Notes under the pieces: model-generated
Told to the model about the DNA's origin: nothing
Databases searched by the model: none
The model's input: only the letters and a program-made list of their open reading frames with translations
NCBI GenBank assembly: GCA_002162095.1
Contig: CP021424.1
Span: 1,922,001-1,986,000, forward strand
Length of the DNA stretch: 64,000 bases
Source of the DNA: Armatimonadetes bacterium Uphvl-Ar2
GTDB taxonomy: Bacteria; Armatimonadota; Fimbriimonadia; Fimbriimonadales; Fimbriimonadaceae
Direction: 5' to 3'
Shown: piece after piece, positions 12,194 through 21,023 of the stretch
Numbering within the stretch: the first letter of the stretch is position 1
How the letters are laid out: each line of letters begins with the position of its first letter
Made by a program: the position numbers and the translations under genes

Positions 12194-13113
12194 AGTCCAA
12201 AGCCCGTAAGCTAGGGTTTGGGTTGGTCGGAATCACCGACGCCGCGCCGCCGCTGAGCTACGAGGCGTACCGGCAATGGGTGGCGGACGGCCACCACGGC
12301 ACGATGGCGTACATGGCCCGATCCCATGAGCTACGGGCCGACCTGAACACCCTTCTCCCCGGCGTGCAGAGCGTGGTGGCGGTGGGCGCGTTCTACCGGC
12401 AACCCGAGGAACTCCCGGCCGATCACCCGAAGTTTGCCCGCTACGCTCTGGGGCGCGATTACCACAAGGTGCTGCGTGGCCGCTTACGCACGCTCGACCG
12501 CTGGTTGCACGCCGAGGAGGGGCAGGGGCGCATCTGCGTGGACAGCGCCCCGGTGCTGGAGCGGGAGTACGCCCACCGGGCGGGCCTGGGGTGGTACGGC
12601 AAGAACACGATGCTGATCAACACCCACGCGGGGAGTTGGTTTGTCATCGGTCTGCTGCTCAGCACGCGCAAGTTGGCCCCCGATGCCCCCGCCCAGGGGG
12701 GCTGCGGCACGTGCCGCGCCTGCATTGACGCGTGCCCCACTGGGGCCATCGTGCATCGTCATGGGCGCTGGCAAGTGGATGCCCGCGATTGCATAAGCTA
12801 TCTCACCATCGAGCACCGAGGTGAGATTGAATCGGATCGGGAGGCCAAGTTGGATGACTGGGTGTTCGGGTGCGATGTGTGCCAGGAGGTCTGCCCCTTC
12901 AACACTGTCCGCCCTCACCAGCCCGGGCGCGCCCCGGTGCTGACGATTGAAGACTTCCGGGCCCGCACCTGGCCTCCGGTGGAGGAGCTTGCGCACCTCA
13001 CGTCGGAAGCCTGGGACACTCTCACCGCCGGATCGCCGGTGCGCCGCGCGGGCTACGACGGACTAAGACGTCACGCCCGACGTGCTCGACGGATGCGCGA
13101 TGCGCGCGTTTGA
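12169..13113 (+). CDS. queG: Epoxyqueuosine reductase QueG
   Basis: Last step of queuosine synthesis: a cobalamin- and iron-sulfur-dependent reduction of epoxyqueuosine in tRNA. The ATG at 12169 gives 314 residues. Two 4Fe-4S motifs are visible, CGTCRACIDACPTGA and CDVCQEVCPFN, with the conserved HRAGLGWYGKNT between the N-terminal domain and the clusters. It is translationally coupled to rsmA. Its 3' end overlaps the convergent glgA by 51 bases. Confidence 0.95.
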   Translation: MESLESQLKSKARKLGFGLVGITDAAPPLSYEAYRQWVADGHHGTMAYMARSHELRADLNTLLPGVQSVVAVGAFYRQPEELPADHPKFARYALGRDYHKVLRGRLRTLDRWLHAEEGQGRICVDSAPVLEREYAHRAGLGWYGKNTMLINTHAGSWFVIGLLLSTRKLAPDAPAQGGCGTCRACIDACPTGAIVHRHGRWQVDARDCISYLTIEHRGEIESDREAKLDDWVFGCDVCQEVCPFNTVRPHQPGRAPVLTIEDFRARTWPPVEELAHLTSEAWDTLTAGSPVRRAGYDGLRRHARRARRMRDARV

Positions 13114-14529
13114 GCGATGCGCCACGGCGTCCGCATACATGGCTTCGTAGGCTTGCGCACTGGATGACCAAGAGAAGTCTTGCGTCATGCAGGTGTGGAC
13201 CAACTTCTGCCAAGTTTCCGGTTCGCGGAAGGCGGCAATGGCCCGCGCCGTCGCGTCCCCAAACTCGGTCGCTGTGCGTTCGGTAAAGACGAAGCCCGTT
13301 TCGCCCTCCTTCACCGTGTCGGCCAGGCCGCCGGTTTGGCGGACCACCGGCACCGTGCCGTAGCGCATGGCAAACATCTGGCCGAGGCCGCAGGGCTCGA
13401 AGGCGCTGGGCATCAAGAAGATATCGCACCCGCCGTAGATTCTTTGGGCAAGGGCCACGTCAAACGCTTCCACAAATCTCACGCGGCCGGGATACTGGGC
13501 TTCAAGCCGGCGAAGCTCGCCGGCGGACCACGGATCGCCCGTGCCCAGCACGATCCAGCGCGCCCCCATGCCCAGAATGCGGTCGGCCGCCCCGATCATG
13601 AGATCGAAGCCTTTCTGGTTGCTCAAGCGGCTCACCACGCCCAGCAAGGGCGCATTGGTGTCCGGGTCCAAGCCCAACTCTTCCATCAGTTGCGTGCGGC
13701 TGGCCGCCTTGCCACTGAGGTCATCCACCGAGAAGTTGACCGGCAGATCGGGGTCGGTGGCCGGGTTGTGGTGGTGGACGTTGATGCCGTTCAGAATCCC
13801 GCGCAGTCGGCCTTGGTCATAGAGATAACCCATCAGGCCATCCAGGCGACAGCCGTACTCGCCGGTTTGGATTTCTTGGGCATAGTTCGGGCTCACCGTG
13901 TTGACCTGGTCTGCGTATACACAACCGGATTTAAGGAAGTTTACGGCCCCGTAGGTCTCCAAAGCGTGCATGTTGTAGAGCGACTTGGGTAGCCCCGCCA
14001 CTTCCAAGGTATCCGGCCCGAACTCCCCTTGGTACGCCAAGTTGTGGATAGTGATACAGCTGGCCACGCCTTCCCACCGCCCACCGCGCGTCTCGCGCAT
14101 CAGCACGGGCAAGAATCCCATGTGCCAGTCGTGGGCGTGCACGATGTCGGGCGTCCACTCGGTGGCGAGGCAGGCTTCTAGAGCCGCTTGAGCAAAGAAT
14201 AGGTACGCGTCGCGTCCCGGGGTGTAGACCTCTTCGCTCCGGCCAATGCCCGAGAAAAACCCGCAACCCTCGATCAGCCACAAGGTCAGCCCCTCGGACT
14301 GGACCTCGTGGAGGGTGGCCCGCGCCGTCCAGTACGGGTTCATGCGGACTTCGAAATCAATGCTCCGCTGGGGCGACCACCGGTCCAGGATCATCTGGTA
14401 GGCGGGCATCACGACCTTGACTTCGTGGCCTCGGGCCTGGAGCGCGAGAGGCAGGGAACCGGCCACATCGGCCAGGCCCCCCACCTTGGCAAAGGGCGCC
14501 ACTTCGGCGCTGGCAAAGAGAATCCGCAT
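13063..14529 (-). CDS. glgA: Glycogen synthase GlgA (ADP-glucose type)
   Basis: GT5 glycosyltransferase that extends alpha-1,4-glucan chains from ADP-glucose. The 488 residues begin MRILFASAEVAPFAKVGGLADV, with the KxGGL nucleotide-sugar motif (Lys 15). The C-terminal domain has SRLSNQKGFDL and SAFEPCGLGQMFAMRYG with the catalytic Glu. No other glycogen gene is nearby. The thiolase gene lies upstream in the same direction. The 3' end overlaps the convergent queG. Confidence 0.96.
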   Translation of the reverse strand: MRILFASAEVAPFAKVGGLADVAGSLPLALQARGHEVKVVMPAYQMILDRWSPQRSIDFEVRMNPYWTARATLHEVQSEGLTLWLIEGCGFFSGIGRSEEVYTPGRDAYLFFAQAALEACLATEWTPDIVHAHDWHMGFLPVLMRETRGGRWEGVASCITIHNLAYQGEFGPDTLEVAGLPKSLYNMHALETYGAVNFLKSGCVYADQVNTVSPNYAQEIQTGEYGCRLDGLMGYLYDQGRLRGILNGINVHHHNPATDPDLPVNFSVDDLSGKAASRTQLMEELGLDPDTNAPLLGVVSRLSNQKGFDLMIGAADRILGMGARWIVLGTGDPWSAGELRRLEAQYPGRVRFVEAFDVALAQRIYGGCDIFLMPSAFEPCGLGQMFAMRYGTVPVVRQTGGLADTVKEGETGFVFTERTATEFGDATARAIAAFREPETWQKLVHTCMTQDFSWSSSAQAYEAMYADAVAHRSNARIAHPSSTSGVTS

Positions 14530-14549
14530 TTAACTGTATGATCGGGACG

Positions 14550-15728
14550 TTACAACGCCTCGATCAGCACCGCCGTCGCTTCTCCGCCCCCAATACAGGG
14601 CGTGGCAATTGCATAGCGACCCCCACGGCGGCGCAGCTCGTGCAGGGCGGTGAGCACCAGGCGGGCTCCCGTCATCCCGATCGGGTGACCAATGGAGACC
14701 GCGCCGCCGTTCACGTTCAGCTTGTCGTGCGGAATACCCACTTCACGGGCGGCGTACATCGCCACCACGGCAAAGGCTTCGTTCACTTCAAACAAGTCCA
14801 CGTCGGCGACGGTCAGGCCGTGCTTGTCCAGGAGCTTCTGGATCGCGGCGGCGGGGGCGGTGGTGAACCACTCCGGGGCCTGTGCATGCTGGACGTAACC
14901 CACGACGCGGCCGATGGCCGTCTTACCGTTGGCTTGCGCCCAGGCTTCGCTGGCCAACACCATGGCGGCGGCGCCGTCATTGATGCTGCTGGCGTTGCCG
15001 GCGGTCGTCACGCCTTCCTTGCTAAAGGCGGGGCGAAGCTCAGGAAGCTTGGCCGGGTTGCCGCGGCCCGGTTCTTCGTCAGTGTCCACCATCATCGGGT
15101 CACCTTTGCGCTGGGGCACCGCCACCGGCACGATTTCGTCCTTAAACTGGCCACCGGTCTGGGCGGCCAGGGCGCGGCGGTAGCTCTCGGCGCTGTAGGC
15201 GTCCAGTTCTTCTCGCGAGAAAGAAAACTCGCTGGCGCAGGCGTCGCCGCAGGTGCCCATGTGGACGTTCTTGTAGGGATCCCACAGGCCGTCATGGATC
15301 ATCAGGTCCACCAGGTTGCCGTTCCCCATGCGATAGCCGGCGCGGGCCTGGGGCAGGGCGTAGGGGGCGTTGGTCATGCTTTCCATGCCGCCGGCCACCA
15401 CCACTTGGGCGTCACCCAGGGCGATGGCTTGCGCGGCCATCATCACCGCCTTCATGCCGCTGCCACAGACCTTGTTGATCGTGGTGCAGGGCACGGATTG
15501 GGGCAGACCGGCGCCGAGGGCCGCTTGGCGGGCGGGGGCCTGGCCGATGGCGGCCGAGAGCACGTTGCCCATCAAAACTTCGTCCACCTGGCCCGCATCC
15601 ACTCCGGCGGCGGTAAGGGCGCCCTGGATAGCCGTGGCGCCCAACTGGGGAGCCGTGAGGCTACCAAGAGCCCCTTGAAAGGCACCGATGGGGGTGCGAA
15701 CGCCACTGAGGATGACCACGTTGTCCAT
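14550..15728 (-). CDS. Acetyl-CoA C-acetyltransferase (thiolase)
   Basis: Condenses or cleaves acetyl-CoA/acetoacetyl-CoA. The 392 residues carry all three catalytic elements: Cys 88 in NKVCGSG, His 348 in SIGHPIGMTGAR and Cys 378 in CIGGGEA. The length and the first motif resemble biosynthetic thiolases (AtoB/PhaA). No PHA or mevalonate genes adjoin it. It lies 20 bases after murJ. CATACT and TACTCT hexamers just before the ATG could also be a local leaderless promoter. Confidence 0.94.
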   Translation of the reverse strand: MDNVVILSGVRTPIGAFQGALGSLTAPQLGATAIQGALTAAGVDAGQVDEVLMGNVLSAAIGQAPARQAALGAGLPQSVPCTTINKVCGSGMKAVMMAAQAIALGDAQVVVAGGMESMTNAPYALPQARAGYRMGNGNLVDLMIHDGLWDPYKNVHMGTCGDACASEFSFSREELDAYSAESYRRALAAQTGGQFKDEIVPVAVPQRKGDPMMVDTDEEPGRGNPAKLPELRPAFSKEGVTTAGNASSINDGAAAMVLASEAWAQANGKTAIGRVVGYVQHAQAPEWFTTAPAAAIQKLLDKHGLTVADVDLFEVNEAFAVVAMYAAREVGIPHDKLNVNGGAVSIGHPIGMTGARLVLTALHELRRRGGRYAIATPCIGGGEATAVLIEAL

Positions 15729-15748
15729 GGCCTAGAGTATGCCGGAAC

Positions 15749-17362
15749 TTAGGAGCCTTCTTCGGGTCCGGCGGGGGTTTCGGACTTGCCCTTTTGCAAG
15801 CGGCGATTGAGGCCCCGCGACACATATTCCGTTTCCTTGAGCCCGAACGCCTTACAGATGAAGTAGTACGCCCAGGCGTAGAGCAGGGCCAGGAACCCGG
15901 TGCTCGCCAGCACCCCCAGCTTGCCCCCGGAGGTGGTGAGGGCAGGGAATTGCCAAATCAGCGCCGCCAGGGCCGCCGCCGGGATGGCCATGGCCACCAG
16001 CGTTTGCGCTTGCACCTTCAGGATGCCCTTGATGTCCATGCTGGGGGCGATCTTCTTGGCCCCGCCGATGAGCAGGATGGCCAGGAGCACCGCCGCGAGG
16101 CTGCCCGCCAGCACCAGGTTGTCGTAGCTGCCGCCCTGGCGGGCCACCAGGTAGCCGCCCGCGCCAAAGGCCGCCGTGGCGATGGTGCCGTAGATGATGG
16201 GCGTGACGGATCGCTGCGCGGCGTAGAACCCGCGCATGATGATCGGCTGCATGCACCAGGCCGGGATGCCAATGGCAAACATGCGCAGGCCGGTGGCGGT
16301 GAGATCGGTGTTCTCGGGCTTCCAGTTGCCGTGCTCAAAGAGCGACCGGATGATCTCGTGCGGCATGGCCAAGAACAGGCCCGCGAACGGCACCGAGAGG
16401 AAAATGGCTAGCCGCAGCGACTTGGCGAGTTGATCATCAAAGAGGTCTTGGCGCTTTTGAGCAAGGAACTGGGCCAAGGCGGGGAAGGCGGCAATGGCAA
16501 GGCTTTGGCCGAAGATGCCGAGCGGCACCTGCATCAGCGTGTTGCCGTACTTGATGGCCGTATTAATGCCGTCGCTCTTATAAAGCGTGCCGAAGTTCTG
16601 GATGAGCAAGGCAAACACCCCGGGGAGAGAAAGCCCGAGCACCACCGGGGCCATCAGCCGAAACACCTTGCGCACGCCTTCGTGTTTGAAATCGAGGCAG
16701 GGCCGGAACGGCACGCCCATGCGGCGCAGCACCCACAGCGGCACAAAAATGTTGCCGATGAACGCCCCCGCCAATGCCCCCCAGGAGAGGCCGGCGATGC
16801 TGGGCGCGGTGAAATTGGCCAGCACCAGCGCACCAAAAATGATGCCGACGTTATAAATGTTCGGGCCGAGCCCGGGGACGGAGAACACTTGCCGCGCGTA
16901 CAGCGTGCCGAACATGAGGCCGCCAATAAAGAAGGCGTACTGCGCCGGGAGCACGATGCGGCTGAGGTATGCGACCATCTCCCGGTTGGCGGTGGCTTCC
17001 ATCGCCACCACGTAGGTCAAGGGTTCGGCGAAGATCCAGGCAAGTGTGATGACGACCAGAAGGGCCGCGCTCATGATGCCGAAGAGGCTGTTGAAAACCC
17101 GCCAGGCGTCTTCCTCACGGTTGGTGTGGAAGTACTCGCTGAACACCGGGATGAATGCCGCGCTCAGGGCTCCCCCCGCGATCAGGAAGAAAATGATGTC
17201 GGGGATTTGGAAAGAGAGGACGTAGGCGTCGGTCTCCGCGCCCATGCCAAAGCGACCCGAGATGACGGCTTCGCGGATGAGGCCGAGGACTCGGCTGAGC
17301 AACAAGCTGGCCGTCATGATCCAGCCCGCCCGAACCACATTCGGGGTTGTCGCGTTGCTCAT
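15749..17362 (-). CDS. murJ: Lipid II flippase MurJ (MviN)
   Basis: Flips lipid II across the inner membrane for peptidoglycan synthesis. A 537-residue protein with about 14 helices; the N-terminus has SRVLGLIREAVISGRFG and the FQIPDIIFFLIAGGALSAAFIPVF block diagnostic of MviN. TAGTGT lies 6 bases before the ATG and no Shine-Dalgarno is present, so it may start as a leaderless message just after the trxA terminator. Confidence 0.95.
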   Translation of the reverse strand: MSNATTPNVVRAGWIMTASLLLSRVLGLIREAVISGRFGMGAETDAYVLSFQIPDIIFFLIAGGALSAAFIPVFSEYFHTNREEDAWRVFNSLFGIMSAALLVVITLAWIFAEPLTYVVAMEATANREMVAYLSRIVLPAQYAFFIGGLMFGTLYARQVFSVPGLGPNIYNVGIIFGALVLANFTAPSIAGLSWGALAGAFIGNIFVPLWVLRRMGVPFRPCLDFKHEGVRKVFRLMAPVVLGLSLPGVFALLIQNFGTLYKSDGINTAIKYGNTLMQVPLGIFGQSLAIAAFPALAQFLAQKRQDLFDDQLAKSLRLAIFLSVPFAGLFLAMPHEIIRSLFEHGNWKPENTDLTATGLRMFAIGIPAWCMQPIIMRGFYAAQRSVTPIIYGTIATAAFGAGGYLVARQGGSYDNLVLAGSLAAVLLAILLIGGAKKIAPSMDIKGILKVQAQTLVAMAIPAAALAALIWQFPALTTSGGKLGVLASTGFLALLYAWAYYFICKAFGLKETEYVSRGLNRRLQKGKSETPAGPEEGS

Positions 17363-17379
17363 CGCGATACACTATGACA

Positions 17380-17410
17380 AACGGGAGCCCCCAAATTGGG
17401 GACTCCCGTT
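17380..17410 (-). terminator. Rho-independent terminator of trxA
   Basis: A long hairpin (ACGGGAG.CCCCA / TGGGG.CTCCCGT, one mismatch, 3-base loop) lies 20 bases after the trxA stop. On the minus strand it is followed by TTTGTC. It separates trxA from murJ. Confidence 0.8.
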
Positions 17411-17430
17411 CGTTCTGTTACTGGGCCAGC

Positions 17431-17754
17431 TTAGATGTGGCGTTCGACCAGGTTCTTAATCGCTTCCTTCGGACCCATGCCGACCATGCGGTCGACTTCT
17501 TGGCCGCCCTTGAAGACGACGAGGGCCGGGATGCTCATGATGCCGTAGCGGCTGGCGATTTCGCCGTTGTCGTCCACGTCGACCTTAAAGACCTTCGCGC
17601 GGCCTTCCAGTTCCGTGGCGACTTCGGCGACCGAACCCGCAATCATGCGGCAGGGGCCGCACCAGGGAGCCCAAAAGTCCACCAGCACCGGGACATCAGA
17701 GCCGAGAACTTCGGCATCAAACCGATCGGCAGTCATTGTGAGATTGTCAGCCAT
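17431..17754 (-). CDS. trxA: Thioredoxin TrxA
   Basis: Cytoplasmic dithiol carrier of 107 residues with the active site WCGPC (Cys 32 and 35), the cis-proline in MSIPALVVFKGG and the conserved FWAPWCGPCR context. AAGGAG stands 12 bases before the ATG. It is monocistronic, with its own terminator, and divergent from the Gly-rich secreted-protein gene. trxB is about 34 kb away in this window. Confidence 0.97.
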   Translation of the reverse strand: MADNLTMTADRFDAEVLGSDVPVLVDFWAPWCGPCRMIAGSVAEVATELEGRAKVFKVDVDDNGEIASRYGIMSIPALVVFKGGQEVDRMVGMGPKEAIKNLVERHI

Positions 17755-17799
17755 GGCAATTTATTTCTCCTTACGCCGGTGACGACGCGGATTGACTTC

Positions 17800-17809
17800 G
17801 GGTATACCC
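17800..17809. promoter_or_regulatory. Perfect palindrome between divergent trxA and secreted-protein genes
   Basis: GGGTATACCC, a perfect 10-bp palindrome, lies between the two divergent starts. It follows a TTGACT directly on the plus strand. A second inverted repeat, CCCTGG/CCAGGG at 17826-17845, lies closer to the plus-strand gene. These may be operator or leader elements; this is inferred from position only. Confidence 0.35.
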
Positions 17810-17867
17810 TCGACAAGCCGAAAGGCCCTGGTGTAACATCCAGGGTAGATCGGGAGTCGAAGCCAAC

Positions 17868-18689
17868 ATGCGTGCGACAGGATTGAAAACGATGATGCGA
17901 GTGACCCTTGGGGTTGTCCTTGCGAGTGGAATGGCCGTAACGGCCCTCGCCCAGTCGGGCCCGCAAGCTCGACGTGGCACGGCCGAGTCGAGCCTCGTGG
18001 GTGTGGCTCTTTACGATACGGCTCTTCGAGTCGTGAACCTTTACGGTTCGCCGGATGAAATTCAGGGTCTCACGATCGGTCAAGGAAACGCGGCCGGTGG
18101 GGGTCCGGGTACCGGGGCTACTGGTGCGGCTGGTGGTGGTGCCGGTGGCGGTGCGTCTGCGGCGCTGGCCGTGGAAGAAAACCGACCCGGCGTGGGCGGC
18201 CTGTACGGCAACCCGTTTGGGAACCAAGGTGAGTTTTGGCGCCAAGTGCGACCGGGTGACGGCGACAGTGAGCAAGAAGCTCGAAATGCAGCCGGTGGTC
18301 GACCGGGTGCCGGTGGTCCCGGCGGAACGGGCGCTCCGGGTGGCGGCGGTGCCGCTGGCGGTGGCTCGGGCACGCAAATCGTGCGCTGGGTTTACAAGCG
18401 TGGTTCCAGCCGCTACGCCTTCGTGTTCGACCGCTTCAGCCGAGTTGTCCAGATCGAAGCCGTGGGCATGAACGACAGCCGACCGAAGACGCGCCGAGCC
18501 ATCAGCTTCGGTTCTTCGTTCTCGTCGGTCATCAAGGCCTACATCGAGCCGGATTCCTACGAACTGATCGGTGACACGGTGATCGTCCGCTTCTTGGCGA
18601 ACGACCGCGTGGCCTTCCGCATGCAGCGACTCCGCCCGAACGGCACCCACGTGGTGACCGGTATCGTGGTGGCCGCCGCCGCACAATAA
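17868..18689 (+). CDS. Secreted glycine-rich protein of unknown function
   Basis: A 273-residue exported protein with a signal peptide (about residues 1-29, ending ALAQ). An ordered segment with YDTALRVVNLYGSPDEIQGL is followed by two low-complexity Gly/Ala/Pro tracts (about residues 75-102 and 142-165). The ordered C-terminal half contains QIVRWVYKRGSSRYAFVFD and YELIGDTVIVRF. The alternation of folded parts and flexible Gly linkers suggests a periplasmic or surface protein. Similar segments around the first tract (LYGSPDE and YAFVF) hint at a repeated domain. No family was recognised. It precedes dnaG by 15 bases. Confidence 0.72.
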   Translation: MRATGLKTMMRVTLGVVLASGMAVTALAQSGPQARRGTAESSLVGVALYDTALRVVNLYGSPDEIQGLTIGQGNAAGGGPGTGATGAAGGGAGGGASAALAVEENRPGVGGLYGNPFGNQGEFWRQVRPGDGDSEQEARNAAGGRPGAGGPGGTGAPGGGGAAGGGSGTQIVRWVYKRGSSRYAFVFDRFSRVVQIEAVGMNDSRPKTRRAISFGSSFSSVIKAYIEPDSYELIGDTVIVRFLANDRVAFRMQRLRPNGTHVVTGIVVAAAAQ

Positions 18690-18704
18690 TCTGAACTCGT
18701 AACC

Positions 18705-20486
18705 TTGTCCGACGACCTCGACCGCATACGCCAGCGTATCGATATTGTCGATCTCGTCGGACAGAAGGTAACACTCTCGCAAAGGGGCAAGACCTGGAAG
18801 GGTCTCTGCCCCTTTCATGATGATAAGAACCCGAGTTTCCAGGTCAATCGAGAGCTCGGACGCTATCGTTGCTGGGCGTGCGGGGCGCAGGGCGACATCT
18901 TTAACTGGGTGATGGAAACCCAGCGCCTCACATTCACCGAGGCCATGCACGAGCTCGCCGCCATGGCGGGGATCAAGCTCACCAAAGGCGCCGAACGCAC
19001 CACGCCTAGCCAGCGCGAAGCCGAGGATGCCCTGATGGCGCTGGCGCTCAAGTTCTATCGAGAGCAACTGGACAAGGCCAGTCGCGCTTTGGAGTATTGC
19101 GAGGAACGCGGCTTCGACCGCCAAATCCGCAACTACTGGGAGCTAGGGTATGCGCCCTCACTGGGGGATGCCCTCGCTCAGCGCATCAAGAAGGAAGGGC
19201 TATCGCTTACCTTGGCGCAGTCGCTCTCGCTATTGGATAAGGACGCAGGTGGTTCGTTTTTCGATCGCTTCCGAGGGCGCCTGATGGTCGCGATCCGGGA
19301 TGAACGTAGCCGGTTGGTGGGATTTGGCGGGCGCATCCTGGGCGACGGCCAACCCAAGTACATCAACTCGGCGGAGAATCCCGTTTTCCAAAAAGGTCGG
19401 CTGCTGTACGGCCTGCACCGGGCCAAAGAGCCGATGAGCAAGGGCGAACCGGCCGTACTGGTAGAGGGCTACTTCGACGTAGTGGCCTGTCACCGAGCGG
19501 GGCTCACCACCGCCGTTGCCCCGCTAGGCACGAGCCTTACGGAAGATCAAGTGCGACTGCTTTCGCGGTGGACCAACCAGGTGAACGTGCTCCTGGATGG
19601 AGACGAGGCTGGCCTGAAGGCCGCCGAGCGGGCGATGGAGATGCTCATTCCGGCGGGGCTGGCCCCGCGCATTATCACGCTCCCGAGTGGGGATGACCCG
19701 GATACGATCCTCCGCCGCGAAGGAGCTGACGGCCTGAAATCGCGGGTGGCCGAAGGGAAAAGCGGATTGGAGTTTCGGCTCTGGTTGTTGGAGCGGCGTA
19801 AGAGCCCCGAAAGCCGAGAATTTTGGCAAGAACTTGCCGAGTTGATCGCCAAGAACGCCGACCCGCTGCAGAGCGAGACGTGGATTGAAAAGTATGCACC
19901 CCGGTTCCCCGGGGTGAAAGATGCCCTCGCTAAGCGCACCGCCCTCCGCGAAATGGTGACCAGTCACCGGCCGGCCCCCGCTGCACGGTCCCGACGCCGC
20001 GAGGCCCCCAAGGCCCCCCGGGGACGCCGGATGTTCACCGAGTTGCACTCGGCCGAGATCCGCATTCTGAGCGCGCTGACCGAATCCCATTTGGTGCCCC
20101 AGGCCGACACGGCCTTACGGGAAGCCAGTCTCTGGGAGACGCCGATGGCGGAGAAGTTCCGGGCGGCGTATTTGCGCATGGCCCCGGATCGCGCTCCCCA
20201 GGAGCCCCTCAGCGCCTGGATCCACACGCTGGATGATGAAGATTTCAAGTCCTTCCTGGCGTGGCACGCGGATAAAGCCTCCCTCCTTGACCCCGAAGCC
20301 CAGGAGAAAGAGATCGAAGGGGCCATGGACCGCCTGCGTGAACGGGCAGAGGCACGCCGGCTGCGGGACCAGATGGTGGAACCCGAATGGGACACCGAAG
20401 CTTTGCGGCAGCTGACCGACCGCGCCCGGCGGCTGAAGCGGGGCGATGAGGCCAAGAGCGAGACGGACGACGACCTTTTCGCGTAA
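18705..20486 (+). CDS. dnaG: DNA primase DnaG
   Basis: Makes RNA primers at the replication fork. The 593 residues show the CHC2 zinc site (Cys 35, His 38, Cys 56, Cys 59 in CPFH...CWAC), the RNA polymerase core with GFGGRILGDGQPKYINS, TOPRIM motifs VLVEGYFDVV and LDGDEAGLKAAE, and a C-terminal helicase-binding region. The start is a TTG. The usual rpoD neighbour is absent; a peroxiredoxin-like gene follows by 9 bases. Confidence 0.96.
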   Translation: MSDDLDRIRQRIDIVDLVGQKVTLSQRGKTWKGLCPFHDDKNPSFQVNRELGRYRCWACGAQGDIFNWVMETQRLTFTEAMHELAAMAGIKLTKGAERTTPSQREAEDALMALALKFYREQLDKASRALEYCEERGFDRQIRNYWELGYAPSLGDALAQRIKKEGLSLTLAQSLSLLDKDAGGSFFDRFRGRLMVAIRDERSRLVGFGGRILGDGQPKYINSAENPVFQKGRLLYGLHRAKEPMSKGEPAVLVEGYFDVVACHRAGLTTAVAPLGTSLTEDQVRLLSRWTNQVNVLLDGDEAGLKAAERAMEMLIPAGLAPRIITLPSGDDPDTILRREGADGLKSRVAEGKSGLEFRLWLLERRKSPESREFWQELAELIAKNADPLQSETWIEKYAPRFPGVKDALAKRTALREMVTSHRPAPAARSRRREAPKAPRGRRMFTELHSAEIRILSALTESHLVPQADTALREASLWETPMAEKFRAAYLRMAPDRAPQEPLSAWIHTLDDEDFKSFLAWHADKASLLDPEAQEKEIEGAMDRLRERAEARRLRDQMVEPEWDTEALRQLTDRARRLKRGDEAKSETDDDLFA

Positions 20487-20495
20487 GGAAAAAGG

Positions 20496-21023
20496 ATGAC
20501 CGCCCCGGAAGTTGATGTGCTGCTCTCGAGTGGCGATCGCGTGTTGCTTCGCTCGCTGTACGAGGAGCGCCCGCTGGCCCTAGTGTTTTTGCGGCACTTT
20601 GGTTGCACCTTCTGCCGCGAGCACGTGAACGATTTGCGCGGCGAATCCGAGCTCAATCTCGCGTTTGTCAGCATGGCGGACCGAGTTGAGAGCGAAGCCT
20701 TTCAGCGCAAGATGCAGGTAACTCATCCGTTCATCTGCGACCCCGAGGCGCGGCTGTATGCACTTTTCGGGCTGAAACGTGCTTCGATGGGCGAGGTGTT
20801 TAACCCGCGAGTGTTCATGCGCGGCGTGCAAGCGGTGGGCAAGGGGAATGGCGTGGGCCGCCCCGTGGGTAACCCTTGGCAACTGCCCGGCACGTTCATC
20901 CTCAATACGAAGGGTGAAGTGGTGCATGCCCATCGCAGCCGCGACGCGGCGGACAACTTAAGCGCCGCTGAGATTCGGAAGTATCTCGCCGAGGCGACTG
21001 AGGTCGAACACGCCCGGAGCTGA
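20496..21023 (+). CDS. Peroxiredoxin-like (AhpC/TSA superfamily, PRXL2-type) protein
   Basis: A 175-residue thioredoxin-fold protein with FLRHFGCTFCREH, a CxxC at the peroxidatic position typical of the PRXL2/AAED1 subgroup. It also has PGTFILNTKGEVVHAHRSRDAADN, the conserved C-terminal strand of that group. The role is probably thiol redox or peroxide handling; the substrate is unknown. AAGGA precedes the ATG. The 3' end overlaps the convergent IMPase gene by 66 bases. Confidence 0.8.
   Translation: MTAPEVDVLLSSGDRVLLRSLYEERPLALVFLRHFGCTFCREHVNDLRGESELNLAFVSMADRVESEAFQRKMQVTHPFICDPEARLYALFGLKRASMGEVFNPRVFMRGVQAVGKGNGVGRPVGNPWQLPGTFILNTKGEVVHAHRSRDAADNLSAAEIRKYLAEATEVEHARS

Noticed and set aside
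14538-15752. Plus-strand frame opposite the thiolase gene
   Set aside because: Mirror of the thiolase gene; low-complexity Gly/His composition and no domain.
17733-19124. Long minus-strand frame opposite the Gly-rich protein and dnaG
   Set aside because: It overlaps two supported genes on the other strand, and its composition is typical of antisense frames.
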